Source: Adiantum capillus-veneris
Taxonomy: Eukaryota > Streptophyta > Polypodiopsida > Polypodiales > Pteridaceae
DNA: 64,000 nucleotides
Assembly: GCA_014529385.2 (NCBI GenBank)
Contig: CM043968.1
Span: forward strand, 31,199,513 to 31,263,512
Direction of reading: 5' to 3'
The position numbers and the translations under genes were made by a program. The notes beneath the pieces were generated by a model, which made no database searches, had not been told where the DNA came from, and worked only from the letters and a program-made list of their open reading frames with translations. This document shows positions 37,057-48,286 of this stretch, in pieces. Position 1 is the stretch's first letter. Each line of letters begins with the position of its first letter.

Positions 37057-38684
37057 TCAATCTCCTCTGTAGGGTTTTGGATAAGTTCCTATCTTCTTCT
37101 TGGATCCTGGCCATTGCGGCTCATGAAGATCTTCCTTGTTGGTTTCTATCTTAGTGGTCGTTTTGGTCTCCATGGTTTCACCTGAATCAGAATCCTCTTC
37201 AGTGTCGTTCATATGTACGGGGTCGTCACCAATCCCTATGTTGGTCTTTGAACTCGGGTCTGACTTCACTGCTTTTTGCGATCTCTTCCTTCGTGTTTTC
37301 TTCTTTTTCTGAGATTGGGCAATTGATGCCGTGTCTCTTTCCTCAAGGATATAATTTTGTTTTTGGAGCATCGATCGTGTGAGTACGTTTACTGGTACCA
37401 CAGATGTACTTTGTGATGGCTCCTCGATAACTTCAATCAAGTTTAATGGCGTTATCTTCGGTGCATTTGTATTATTTGGACATTGGGCAATCAAATGATC
37501 TATGCCACATTGATTACACATGAGTATCGGCATTGTAGACGTGCTCGCTTCATTGGTTTGTATTAGTGTGGCATTCTTTTGTAGCCTAATAGGACACTCG
37601 GCTACACGATGTGGACCTCCACATTCATAGCATTGAAGGGGTGGTCTCTTAGCAATGTAATTGATATTTTGGCCTCTTGCCGCAAGAGCAGCTACTTGAT
37701 AGACAGGTTTGACTTGTCCCCAACAGTCCTCCATGTAGTATTGTGGACTTTCTTCAAGCACATCCATCCCATAGGCAATATTAGGATCTATATCTTCCTC
37801 ACAGCCTTCCAAACAAGCAATAGATGACTCACAACCCACTTGATTCACAGAAGTGATTCTCGGATGTGGTGGTTGCGGTCCTAGCACTGGAGGTGGTAAG
37901 GGTGTTGTTTGAACAACATTTTGGGCCCTAGGGACCATGTGTTGTGATGTTTGTTCAAGAGGTGGGGCCCGCATCAATGCAGGCACTCAAGTGTATATGT
38001 CCATGCTAAGGTTGGTCTATTGGCCATCGCACGCTTAAATACTATGCAATCCTTAGCTTGATGACCATACCTTCCACAGGCATTGCAATTTCCATTGAAT
38101 TTTACTCTAAAAGTAGGACATTCACTAGTACTACGCCGTCCATAACATACTGAGCACCATTGTTGCTCCCTTCTTGGATACATATGATTGTTTTGCGGAG
38201 CACGATTGTCTCTAAGACTCTCTTGAATAGCCTTGGTGAGATCTGCTAAAGTCATCTCAGATATCTTTGGCTCCTTAGCAATAGGCTTTAAGGTCATTGG
38301 CTGATGCCCTGATGCTTGCGAGCTAATAGATTTAGGCTCAACAGGCACTCTTTCTCCTTGAATCATTAAATTATCCTCCAATTGGATTGCATTGGTGGTG
38401 ACTGCTTCCCAAGTGGTGATACCTCTAATGACTAGGCCATTGTAGATATCCTCATGTCGTAACCCCCTAATGAGTCTATCAAGCAATTGGTTATTGTTGA
38501 AGCACTCATTTGGATTACAACGAGAATTCAAATGCTTCAAGCAACTAATAAAGTCTCTCACAGACTCTCCTTCCTCTTGTTGGGCTTTCTGGAGTTGAGA
38601 GGCTACACCCCAAAGTACTCCCTCTCGTATATATTCTTTCAAGAACAGTCTCCTAAGAGTAGGGTAAATTGTTTTTTCTTCCAC
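37057..38684 (-). pseudogene. gypsy gag with zinc knuckles (fossil)
   Basis: The minus strand carries a retrotransposon-gag segment (LFLKEYIREGVLWGVASQL, EEGESVRDFISCLKHLNSRC, LLDRLIRGLRHEDIYNGL), then a CX2CX4HX4C knuckle (CNACGRYGHQAKDC) and two further CX2CX3HX4C knuckles (CYECGGPHRVAEC, CNQCGIDHLIAQC). A basic stretch (KKKKTRRKRSQK) follows. These are capsid and RNA-binding parts of a Ty3/gypsy gag. Confidence 0.85.
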
Positions 38685-38686
38685 CC

Positions 38687-40495
38687 TTAGGGTTCTATAC
38701 CAATCCCAGCCTTCCCACTTAAGGTTAGGCTTAAAGCATTACTCTTATGCAGGTCATTGTGTTCTCCTAGAGAATCGCATATTTGTTCAAACACTTCGAT
38801 ATGCTTTCTCACATCCCCGTCTCCACTAAATTTTTGTGTGAGCTTGGCTATTTGTACTGCCTTACTTCTAGTCTCTCTATCAGGCGTGTTACGCATATTC
38901 TCAGCAATAGATCGACCAATAGCTTGAGCAAATGTTGCCAAGTCACCTAAGTGAGCAGGCACCGTGGGTGAAGGTGCTCCAGAGACTACATGTGGAGTAG
39001 GTATTGGCATTGGGCTTGGCGCATAGGAAGCCCTTGGGTTCCATGTTGGGTACGATGTTGTGCCATGTGGTGTCCCAAAGTTCATATGTGTGGCCCTAGG
39101 CATAGCAGACGTCGGATGTGACATGCTAATGCTAGCCAGTATAGTCCCATGGAAATAAGAACTTGGGTATTGTGGTTGTGGAGCATAGGTTGTTGAAACA
39201 ATGGGAGGAGTAGAGACTACATGTGTACGAGGACCCATGGGTGTATACGATTGGTACACACTTGTAGGTACTATTGCAGGCATTGAGCTACCATGTATCG
39301 GTGTTTTACTAACAAATGAGGTCCATGGCATGTTTCTTGGCATGCCCATCATTGGGGTAGGCATGGTAGCCGTGGTGTCATCAAGGGAAAGATGAGCTAA
39401 ACTTGGAAAGGTAAAGCTATCACTTGTGGGCTCAGATTGCACTGAAACCTCTGGAGAAACAACATATGGAGGATCCATCGGACTTATCGAGGGGGTCTCC
39501 ATTTGCGATAAGGTCAGTTGTTTAGCCTTTCCTGTATCCAAGAATCTCATGAGACCCATTGAAGGCATGTTGATCCCCTTGTTCTGTCTCTCTAACTCAA
39601 TGACCCTATGGATGATCTCACAAACTCTTTGTTGTTGATCCTCCACACTAGTAGCACCCATTGTGGATTACAGGACATCTAACCAACCCACGTGATAGGT
39701 GTGACCTATGTATAGATCGGTTAGAGTTTCTGTTTGTAGTTCGTACTCCCAGTTCTCATTTAAGAACGCTCCATCTAAGATTGAGGTGCTAGGGGTGTCC
39801 TTTGAACTAGATGCAATGTTGCTTTCTAGGGGTTGGCCCTTAGCGGTTGCTAAGTCAGGAGCACGCGATTGCTCTCCTAGCAAACATATTGACATACGAG
39901 CTTTTGATTTTAACTCTCTTCGTTGCTCCGCCTTGCGTAAGCTCTCGACTTCCTTTTTCCTCGCTGCAAGGATATACCGCTCAACCTCTTGCACTTCGGC
40001 AAGGCTTCTACCATCGGGTAATATGACCTCGCAGGGAAATAACTCTGAAGAGTCAGGAGGTGCAGTGAATGAAGTATTCACGTGCACATTCTCTAAGGGC
40101 ATAGGCTCTACTGTGGTCATGAATGGAGAATTTACTTCCCCACCCCCCTCATTTACATCATTAGCTCCATGTTCAGAGCGAGTGGCTCTACTAAAGGTTT
40201 CCTTCACGCGGCTAAGCACGCTCGGCCCGGACCGCGGACCCATGGCATGCATGTCTTGGCTTGAGCTATCAAGATTAGGCATTGGAAAACCCTCCATGAC
40301 GTCGTAGTCAGAGGAAGAGTCACTAGCCGCTATGTTCGGGTCTTGGTTTGTACTACCTTGGGTCCCCGCCAAGGGCCCGGAACCTAAGGTAGGTGGATAA
40401 TGAGAACTCGCGTAAGTCAAAATTCTCTCTAGTTTCTCCGTCTCCAGCACACGAGCGGAGCGCAGATGCATGTGCTTTTGACACCCTACAAGCAT
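38687..40495 (-). pseudogene. upstream ORF and Pro-rich N-terminal gag region (fossil)
   Basis: Two minus-strand frames, 39668-40495 (275 codons) and 38687-39661 (324 codons), precede the capsid part. The second is rich in Pro, Thr, Ser and Met, and ends with a helical segment typical of the capsid start (KAVQIAKLTQKFSGDGDVRK). The first has no recognised domain; it contains an Arg/Glu/Lys helix (ERYILAARKKEVESLRKAEQ). Long 5' ORFs of unknown role occur in some plant gypsy elements. Confidence 0.6.
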
Positions 40496-40499
40496 CGGC

Positions 40500-41160
40500 G
40501 AATAACCTCGAAGGTTAACCGCTTACTTTTTTAGGCGTCCGTTTTCACTTGTTTTTTAATATTTTTGAATGATCGATTTTTTTATTAAAGTGTGTGATAG
40601 CACAAAACAAGCGTATCACTCAGAGGGTCGCGGTGTGCTTTACAGCACAACGTTCGGTCACCTGAAGCTCCGTTGGTCCTCAGAAAAGCCGATTTTTAGC
40701 TACGTGTGAAGCTAAAATAATAATTTTAAAGGGCGATAGATGCCTAAGCCTGAGCGTGAGCTTGGGCTTGGGTCTGGGCTTGGGTCTGGGATATATTCTC
40801 GATCCCGGTCCTACTTTTTTTTTTTTTTTTTAAAGGATAAGGTTGCTGCGACCTGCACGAGAGTACACGCACACTCTACCTACCTACTTCCAACTACTGT
40901 TACACACTAACACACTCTATTAGCTCTTATAGATCTACTTCCTACTTACTGTACATTACATTACACGGAACTAACAACCTTGATACTAACACCTTACACA
41001 GAGAAAAAACACAATACCTTTGAAAACTCCATTAACCAAAAAAATACACAGTAGTAACACAAAATCCTTCTTCTCAACACACACACCCTCCTTCCTTACC
41101 TTTCCTACAATTGAAATTGCACCACAAAAGAAGCACAGAGTGCCATTCAAACTTAGTGTA
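40500..41160 (-). other. 5' leader of the gypsy-like element
   Basis: Non-coding leader between primer site and first ORF, holding a poly-T/A run near 40820 and a short cttgggtctggg repeat at about 40760-40790. Confidence 0.5.
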
Positions 41161-41166
41161 TGGCAT

Positions 41167-41184
41167 TCCCCGGCAACGGCGCCA
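41167..41184 (-). other. primer binding site, tRNA-Asp type
   Basis: On the minus strand TGGCGCCGTTGCCGGGGA lies 6 bp inside the 5' LTR. This is the well-known tRNA-Asp primer site of many plant Ty3/gypsy elements (Athila/Tat type). Confidence 0.9.
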
Positions 41185-41190
41185 AAAAAG

Positions 41191-41409
41191 TGTGCGTATG
41201 TCGTACGTGTCAATGCAAGGAACTTGCCGATACACTGTGTGCGAGCCACAAATGGCTCCAAGCACACAACAAGCCTAAACTAATAAGCTCAAAGATGGCG
41301 TTGGTGTGTCACTCACCGCTCTACCTGTCTTGGAGGATTCCTCGCCACGAAGAAGAGGGAGACGCCACTACGCTGGGCTCAACCGCCTCACCGCCGTCGT
41401 GCCCGCAAT

Positions 41410-41465
<56 letters not shown>

Positions 41466-41773
41466 ATACACACACAAGGAGATGAAGAAGAAGAAGATGG
41501 AGATGGAGCAAGAGCACTCTTCAATTGCACAAATGAGAGAATGAGTGAATTTTAGGTTTAGTTGACTTTTATATGAGCTCGCCCCATTCACACTTGGGCG
41601 CCCAGGCTTAGACAACTAATCCCTTAAATGTTCCAGTTAGAGTGCGCCTCTCATCGGCGATCACTCTTACCCTTTTCCTATTGGACCGACAAGCCCGGTA
41701 CCTGACTCTACCAAGTAAATAATACAACGTCCATCGTAGGTGATAGGGTGTCCATGAGCCGTGAGGGTTAACA
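41191..41773 (-). repeat. 5' LTR of the gypsy-like element
   Basis: About 583 bp, matching 32878-33497. Its CT tract (41410-41461) has about 26 units, shorter than the 3' copy, the main difference between the two LTRs. Confidence 0.92.
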
Positions 41774-41940
41774 ATAGTGTATGATCCCCTTGCATACCCA
41801 TTTGAAAGCTACAAGATCATTGTTTAATGTTAATGACATGGACACATAAAAGGATAATGGATTACATATGATCTAAAAAGCTAATGTAACATTATTAGAT
41901 GGTGCAATTTTCTTATTATCTCTTGCAAAAAACCCTTAAT

Positions 41941-41985
<45 letters not shown>

Positions 41986-43947
41986 GATCTAGTCACTCTC
42001 ATTGCTCCACCTAATTCAATCAATGAATATAGGTGCTGGTCAGGACAACAAGAATTTCTAGAGTGCATACAAACCAAAAAAGCTCACCGTAATTGTCAAT
42101 CAATACAACTCAACAAATCTTACCGTCTCCACTAGTCAATGTTGGTTGGGGTGCTTGTATTACACGTTGATATTTCTTGTAGATCCGCCTTGAACAAAGA
42201 AAGAGTCAAATCACACAAACACACAAGGATATTCAAACACAGGTCTTTGTTAGCATAATGCTAAAAAAGGAGAACAATTAACATGGGAATCCACTTACCA
42301 TTTCCATTTTGGATTCACTTCTTGGATGGATTTATGTCCTTGAGGAGAAGGTTATCATCGTCTAATTCCTCTCCAGCTACACTTACTTTGGTCTGTTGCA
42401 CATCTTCTACCTACTCGTGGCCTCCCTCATCTGTTGGCTCTTCCTTACTGGCATAATTGTTGCTTACGTATCTCACATGGAATCTACTAGATTTTTTTAG
42501 GTGATTGGCTCGCATATTGTGGGATCTCTTGGTTCTTCCTTCTTCACTGATCCTTCTTGTGCATACAAGCATGGTGTCAGACCGGCATCCTTGCTTGAGC
42601 CGACATCAAGCCACGTCTTTGGAGTTGTGTGAGCTTCCAATATCGGGCTCTCCACTTTTGGTGTGGCCCACAAGGTGTATAACCAATCTTCAACCTAAAA
42701 CTTACCATTAGAAGCATAAAAGGATGGTTAGCCATGCACTATGACTATTGCCTTGTTCATCAATTTTCTACAATTAGCATACACATGCATGAAAGAAGGG
42801 TGAGCTTAGCATTGATCATATACTAATGGGGATAGGTAGCAATCAAGAAAACTCTGGCACAATCTCCCCACATCCATCATAAGCACACATCAATTGTGCC
42901 CCCACCCAATTGATGGTTTCATGCTAGCATGTACATATGCGTGTTACTACCTATGGATATTATGGACACTTTTGGAGCACATATGAAAATCAATCTCTCT
43001 TGAGGACACCCTATACAAGTACCTATGTACTTAAGGAGTACCTATGAAGGTAGAAAAATACTTTTTGCCACCAACACGTTGTACTACATTAGCTATGGAC
43101 ATCAACAAAAGGATTTCTTGTTAAAGTTCCTTTTATAGTTGACAAGTACTTACGGACACCATAGGGATTTCTAGAATACCTATATACATCAACATATTAA
43201 AGCATTCTATCAAGCTCTCTCTGCTTTAAATAAATAGCAACCTTTACTTCTTGTAATCTAGCCACTGATTGCACCACCAATTGTACATGATTTGCAAGTC
43301 CATATATTCCCACAATGTATTGCCTAAGTCCTGGCCCCAAAAAGCTACCTCTATGTACATAAGACTCCATTTCACCCAGTTCATGGTTTTTTAAGGCATT
43401 GCATATTGGCATGCCAGAGGCTAGCTCACTAACCATACGGGACTCACCCTCATTTTGTGCCAATCAATTGTTAATCTTTTTTCTTATTCCACCATGCAAT
43501 TTCGTGCAATAGTCCACCACCTACTCCCCAAAAGCTACCCATGCAACTTTGTGGCCATCGAAGTCTCAACTGGCACCTTTACAATTCTCAAATACATAAA
43601 ACATTGCAAATTCATATACAATCTCCTTGTTGATTGGGGTTTCCTAATAAACATGATGGTGCAATTTTCTACATGGTTTTTTGACAAACAAAGGGCGTAG
43701 CTGGTGCAAAAAAATCTTTGCCTTCTTCTGTCACTCAATGCTAAACACACTAAGCCAGCCCGCATCAAAAAAAATCCTCTGATTTGAGGTGTTGGAAAAG
43801 CTTACCTTCCATGGATTAACCGTATTCAGCATGTAAATTTGATGTGGTGAAGCAAAATTGTTTCTACTTCAGATAAAGAATCTACTTCCCATTGGCTTTT
43901 GACATGTGACTGTGACCATCGAGGTGCAAGCTGCCTACTTGTTGTTG

Positions 43948-43996
<49 letters not shown>

Positions 43997-44790
43997 GCAT
44001 GTAGATGGTACGTAGGGAGAGAGGGTGGAAATGTACATGCAAAACTACATGGTGAAGTCATGCAACAATAAGAATGTCCAAAAATTGAGTGCTTTTTTAA
44101 TCAAACTCAAAAAATCAATGTCCCAGTATTTTAGGTCTTAGGTGAAAAGTTATATGATGTGACGTTCTTGCCACCAAGCCACTCCCTACACCTTCATACT
44201 TGAAAAATAAAAAAATTGTACCACGTTCCCTTGCTTCCACTTGGGAGAAAAACTCCACAAAAACAACATGGCTATAATACACAATCCGACTAGGAATTAT
44301 ATGTTTTGAAATTTGTGATGTCTAAAAACGTGTACAAAAAGAACAAAATTGCCTACACAATACTACCAATAGTGAATACAAAGGAGAAAATGAGCCCGAA
44401 TCAAAGTTTTCACAACCCTGCGATCAAAGATGTTACCCAAAGGTTATGTCACCTTGTGAACACTAACCAAAAACCACCTCAATCAATGAATGTAAGTCGC
44501 GAGGGAGTTGGCAACACTGCCTTGGATGTTGAAGCTTGCTTCAATATGGATGGTTGCAAATATAGATGGACGAATACACACGAAGATGGAGAAGATGAAG
44601 AAGAATCTCAAAAGAACACAACATAGGAAGTGGTACTATTGAGTGTGCCAATACAATGATACGGCTTGTGAGTGATGGAAATATTTAAAAGCCAGAGAAA
44701 AAACCCTACTTATGAAGAAAAAAAATTGCATCGGCATTCCAAAGTGTATTGACATGCATCACTCTAATAATATGGTAATACTAGAGGATA
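41774..44790. other. unrecognised DNA with microsatellites
   Basis: A (CA)n tract lies at 41943-41982 and a (GA)n tract at 43950-43994. A minus-strand frame at 43197-43463 (with LRQYIVGIYGLANHVQLVVQ) and a + frame from ATG 44318 to 44626 (with EACFNMDGCKYRW and an acidic tail) are coherent but match no family known to me. No splice-linked gene was assembled. Confidence 0.35.
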
Positions 44791-44799
44791 ACTATGATG

Positions 44800-45760
44800 T
44801 TCTCTACAAATTGTCAAAGTTGGGATCAAAGGAGGCAAAATGTGTGCTCCCTTGATCTTATTCATCTGTCCCGCAACAACATTGGCTTGAGTCTTTGTTT
44901 GCTTCTTGTTGTTGGTGACGGTCTTGAATTGTCTTTCCACAATGGGTACATTTTATGTCATGTAACAATTGTACATATGTCTTAGCTTTCCACGTGTGTG
45001 ACACTTTATTGTGGATATTGAGGCTAGATTCGATCCTCCCCTTGGACAGGGTTGCACTTCCTTTTTGTGCTTTGTATCTTCCTCTTGTACTAAGTCGATT
45101 ACATATTGTAAAGAAGGTGCAAGTTCTTTTTGTTCAAGTATGGTGACTATGTCATCATATTAATTAGGTAGAGCTCCTACAAGAAACACCTTTGTCATCT
45201 TCTTTCACATCATAATTTATGTGCATAAGCTAAGTGACAATGCCCATGAGCCTATTGATAAGCTAGCAATGTCCTCATCACCCTCCATGGTTAACTTGTA
45301 AAAGGTTTTCTTTAGGCTTACTTTGTTTTGTTTACGTGTAGGTCCAAAACTTTACAAGCTTCGTGTGCACTAGTAAAGTCATTCACAAATTGAACATACT
45401 TAGTGTGCAGTTCTATGATTATTATGCAAAAATCTTGCTCATCCTTTGTAGCCATTTGAGTGGCAACAGGGGACGAAGATGCACTAGTTTGGGTTGGATC
45501 TATAGCTTGGGTTGTTTGTCTAAGGATGCCTTTACCATTGATCAAAGGTTTTCTTTATCAAATACTATTTCAATTTTGTGTATCAATTATGGAAGGCTTG
45601 ACCCTTGACTTTTTACTTTTTCTCTCCGCCGAGACAGTGCCAATGGATTGATCGTAACAAATTTGGAGACTCTCCAACGATGTTAGTTCTAAACTTTGTA
45701 CAATGGCATAATCACAATATATCATCCCTAAAGAAATAAATAACATAGACATTCATTTTG
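44800..45760 (-). pseudogene. copia-type gag fossil, heavily decayed
   Basis: On the minus strand, short frames in order resemble UBN2 gag: LKKTFYKLTMEGDEDIAS, KVFLVGALPN and DDIVTILEQKELAPSLQYV. They are related to, but diverged from, the gag at 22.6-24.7 kb. There are many breaks, so it is old. Confidence 0.6.
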
Positions 45761-45785
45761 TAATTATTCTTGATTGCAAAAGTGG

Positions 45786-45806
45786 GAGAGAGAGAGAGAG
45801 AGAGTG
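45786..45806. repeat. (GA)n tract
   Basis: Short GA repeat of about 10 units. Confidence 0.9.
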
Positions 45807-46380
45807 AGTGAAAAAAATGATGGAAAAAGTTTACCGTTTGATGCCTCTAGTTTTCTTGTGATCTCCAAGTCGACTAATCTTAATAAAAGTATTCAACAAT
45901 ATAGGAAGGCATAAAATGATATACCTACCTACCCGTGCTTTCAATGTGATCGACTAATGTTTTTCTCACAACTAGCCTAGAAAGATATAAATTGATGTTA
46001 GGGAGAGCTACAAATAAGGGTGGAATGAGCATGCCAATGTGGGAGCAAAATAGGGCCCCAATTCAGGAGACAAGTCTACTACATGAACCAATGCCTAGAC
46101 TTTGAACTAAGATGTGGCAAGGTTTGAGAATGGCATGCTAACAAGTACAAGTATCATTGTGCAATTATCCATGAAATCACGGGAAATTACTCATCGGCAA
46201 AAGTTCCACAGTCTCTTCTCTACCATCTCGCCTTTGTAGATAATTTGACATCTATATAATGGGACTACATGGGGAAGGCATGAACCAACTAATGATATTA
46301 AACATGAATGACAAGGGGGTGCAAGAGCAAGGGAAGGCACAACCCAAATTCAAAGCAAAGCGAAAGGTGCATCTATATGA

Positions 46381-46932
46381 ATGTCCCCCTCAAGTCATGG
46401 GACATTGAAGCAACATGAACGTGGCTCAAGTAAGTCAAAGCAAAAGTGTCCCTTAGGATGCTTCAATGCAAGATTCATTGTGGATCTCTCCCAAGTAGAT
46501 ATAGGGGCCCATTTACTAGGGGGCTCAAACTCACTGTTATGTGATCAAGGTCATGAAGGCTCTTGTGTGGAGATCAAAGCCCTGGATAAGATCAAAATTT
46601 TGAATTGCATATGCTTGCCTCACATAGAAGACCTTATCAATGGATTTGTAGGGACCAAATATTTCACTAAGGTAAGCCTATCACGTTATCATCATGGAGA
46701 TCTACACAAAACAAAGTTTATTGCTCATGTTGTGGCATGTTTTGAGTGGTTAGTCTTGCTCTTTGGACTCGCCAAATATGTTGCAACTTCATCCACTCAT
46801 ACGAATGTTAGCCTGTCTTGGGATATGCTTGATGGTTTTCTCGTATATTTCGATGGTCTATCAAACTACAACAAGACATGGGACAATCAAAACTTCATGG
46901 CCAAAGGAACACAAAGTAGTGTGCAACATTGA
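46381..46932 (+). pseudogene. Ty3/gypsy reverse transcriptase fossil
   Basis: A 183-codon open frame holds gypsy RT landmarks in order: NCICLPHIEDLINGFVGTKY (usual LPRIDDLLDQLQGAKYF), FTKVSLSRYH, FEWLVLLFGLAKYVATSS (usual YEFLVMPFGLTNAPATF) and FLVYFDGLSNYNKTWDNQ (the region of the YLDDILIYS catalytic box). The catalytic region is clearly altered, so this is an inactive fossil despite the open frame. No LTRs were linked to it. Confidence 0.8.
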
Positions 46933-48286
46933 TATCAGTTAAGGTCGTTGCAGTTCAAAAGGAGTGTTGCGGCTTGGATTCACAAATCAATATGATACAA
47001 ATGAGCACAATGAGCAATAAGTAATCTTATCAAGAGACCAAAAAGAAGCTAGAAAACATTACAAAAATTAGCAGTCTTAGCACATCGCCCAACTGCCGGA
47101 GAATTTGACCTAGCAAGCATTTTGTGGTCTTGGAAAATCTTCATGGGCCCATTTTTTATTTTATGGAGCATATCATGAAGTGTCATTTCGTCCACTCCTA
47201 CCAATGTAAAAGCAATGAGGCAACCAAATGCCTTCCACTCATGTTTCGTTAGCACATGCAAGACTCGACTAAGTAACAAAGCAAACATGAAACATTTTCA
47301 TAATTGCAAGTATTCCCATTATGCCTTGTGCATCTGATAAGTGAAACAAAGTGTCCTTAACTAGAGGTCCTTTGTCATATGAATTCATCTTAAAGACGTT
47401 GAGTTCTTGAATGCATAAAAATCGTATGTGCGAGAAAAGAAGGCAAGCCATCTCAGTGTGACATCTACCTTTTTAAATATTAGTCTTCAATACTTCACTT
47501 TTTTTTAATCTTGAACAATTTCATTGGACATCCTCCACATTGATTGTGACTAATTGCAGTCTATCGACCCCCCCCCCCCCCCCCCCACCCCCGCATCATG
47601 TGCATGCCACATGAATAGCTTAGATGAGTATTGTTGTAAAAATCGGTCTTATGCTTCCCATGTCAAAAAGTTTAGCTCATTTGTTGATCACTTGAATCAG
47701 GCCGCACCTTAGACCACCACACCACTGACCCGCAACTGTCATTTTCATGCCACATTTATGTGAGTACACTGAAAAAAGCTTTCTCAGCTTTACTTATACA
47801 ATGCACCACTGAAAAAATCTCATGGTGACGATGTAAAACTTTTTTTTTTCCAAGTTACTTAACTGCTCATTGTCAGAGATGAATCCTTTTAAGCTGTATC
47901 CTCTGTTTTTCACTCACTATTGAGTATCCTACAAACTGACATTATAACAAGTCTTTCACCTAGCAAGGGCAACTATAAGATAGCACTCTCTACTGAACTT
48001 CTCCCACCTCCATTGCAACACCAAGCAAGCTCCCCCTCCCATACTACAAGATAGCACTCCCTAGCTCCATTTTCCGTCTCCCTTTTTCTTGTGAGAACGG
48101 AACAGAAACATGGCAAGGCCATCTACCTTTTGTGGGCTTCCTCACAAATCTTTGTCAAATATCTGAAAAACTCGCAGCCATTCACCAGCACACTTACACA
48201 TTACACCAAACGCAACATGAGGCTAATTGTTACTTTGAGGTAAAGATATCAAGATGTTAAATGACCAAAGCCTTTCCAAAACAATG
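46933..48286. other. unrecognised DNA with poly-C tract
   Basis: A 19-base poly-C run lies at 47568-47586. A minus-strand frame at 47049-47288 is open but unrecognised. The last few hundred bases are probably the 3' flank of the zinc-finger gene. Confidence 0.4.

Larger units (their letters stand above)
32878..41773 (-). mobile_element. structurally complete Ty3/gypsy-like element lacking visible pol (LARD-like)
   Basis: Two LTRs (32878-33497 and 41191-41773) flank 7.7 kb whose coding content is on the minus strand. In element sense the order is 5' LTR, a tRNA-Asp-type primer site, an upstream ORF, gag with zinc knuckles, a retropepsin-like region, a WVPK-rich spacer, 1.5 kb without coding potential, a polypurine tract and the 3' LTR. 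LTR ends are TG...CA. Flanks aaagt (32873-32877) and atagt (41774-41778) match at 4 of 5 and may be the target duplication. No reverse transcriptase, RNase H or integrase was seen, so it would depend on a partner element. The LTRs differ by only a few percent by eye apart from their CT tract, so insertion was fairly recent. The reading frames show several breaks. Confidence 0.88.

Noticed and set aside
47049-47288. Small protein gene on the minus strand
   Set aside because: No recognisable motif, no splice or promoter support, and length is within chance for this composition.
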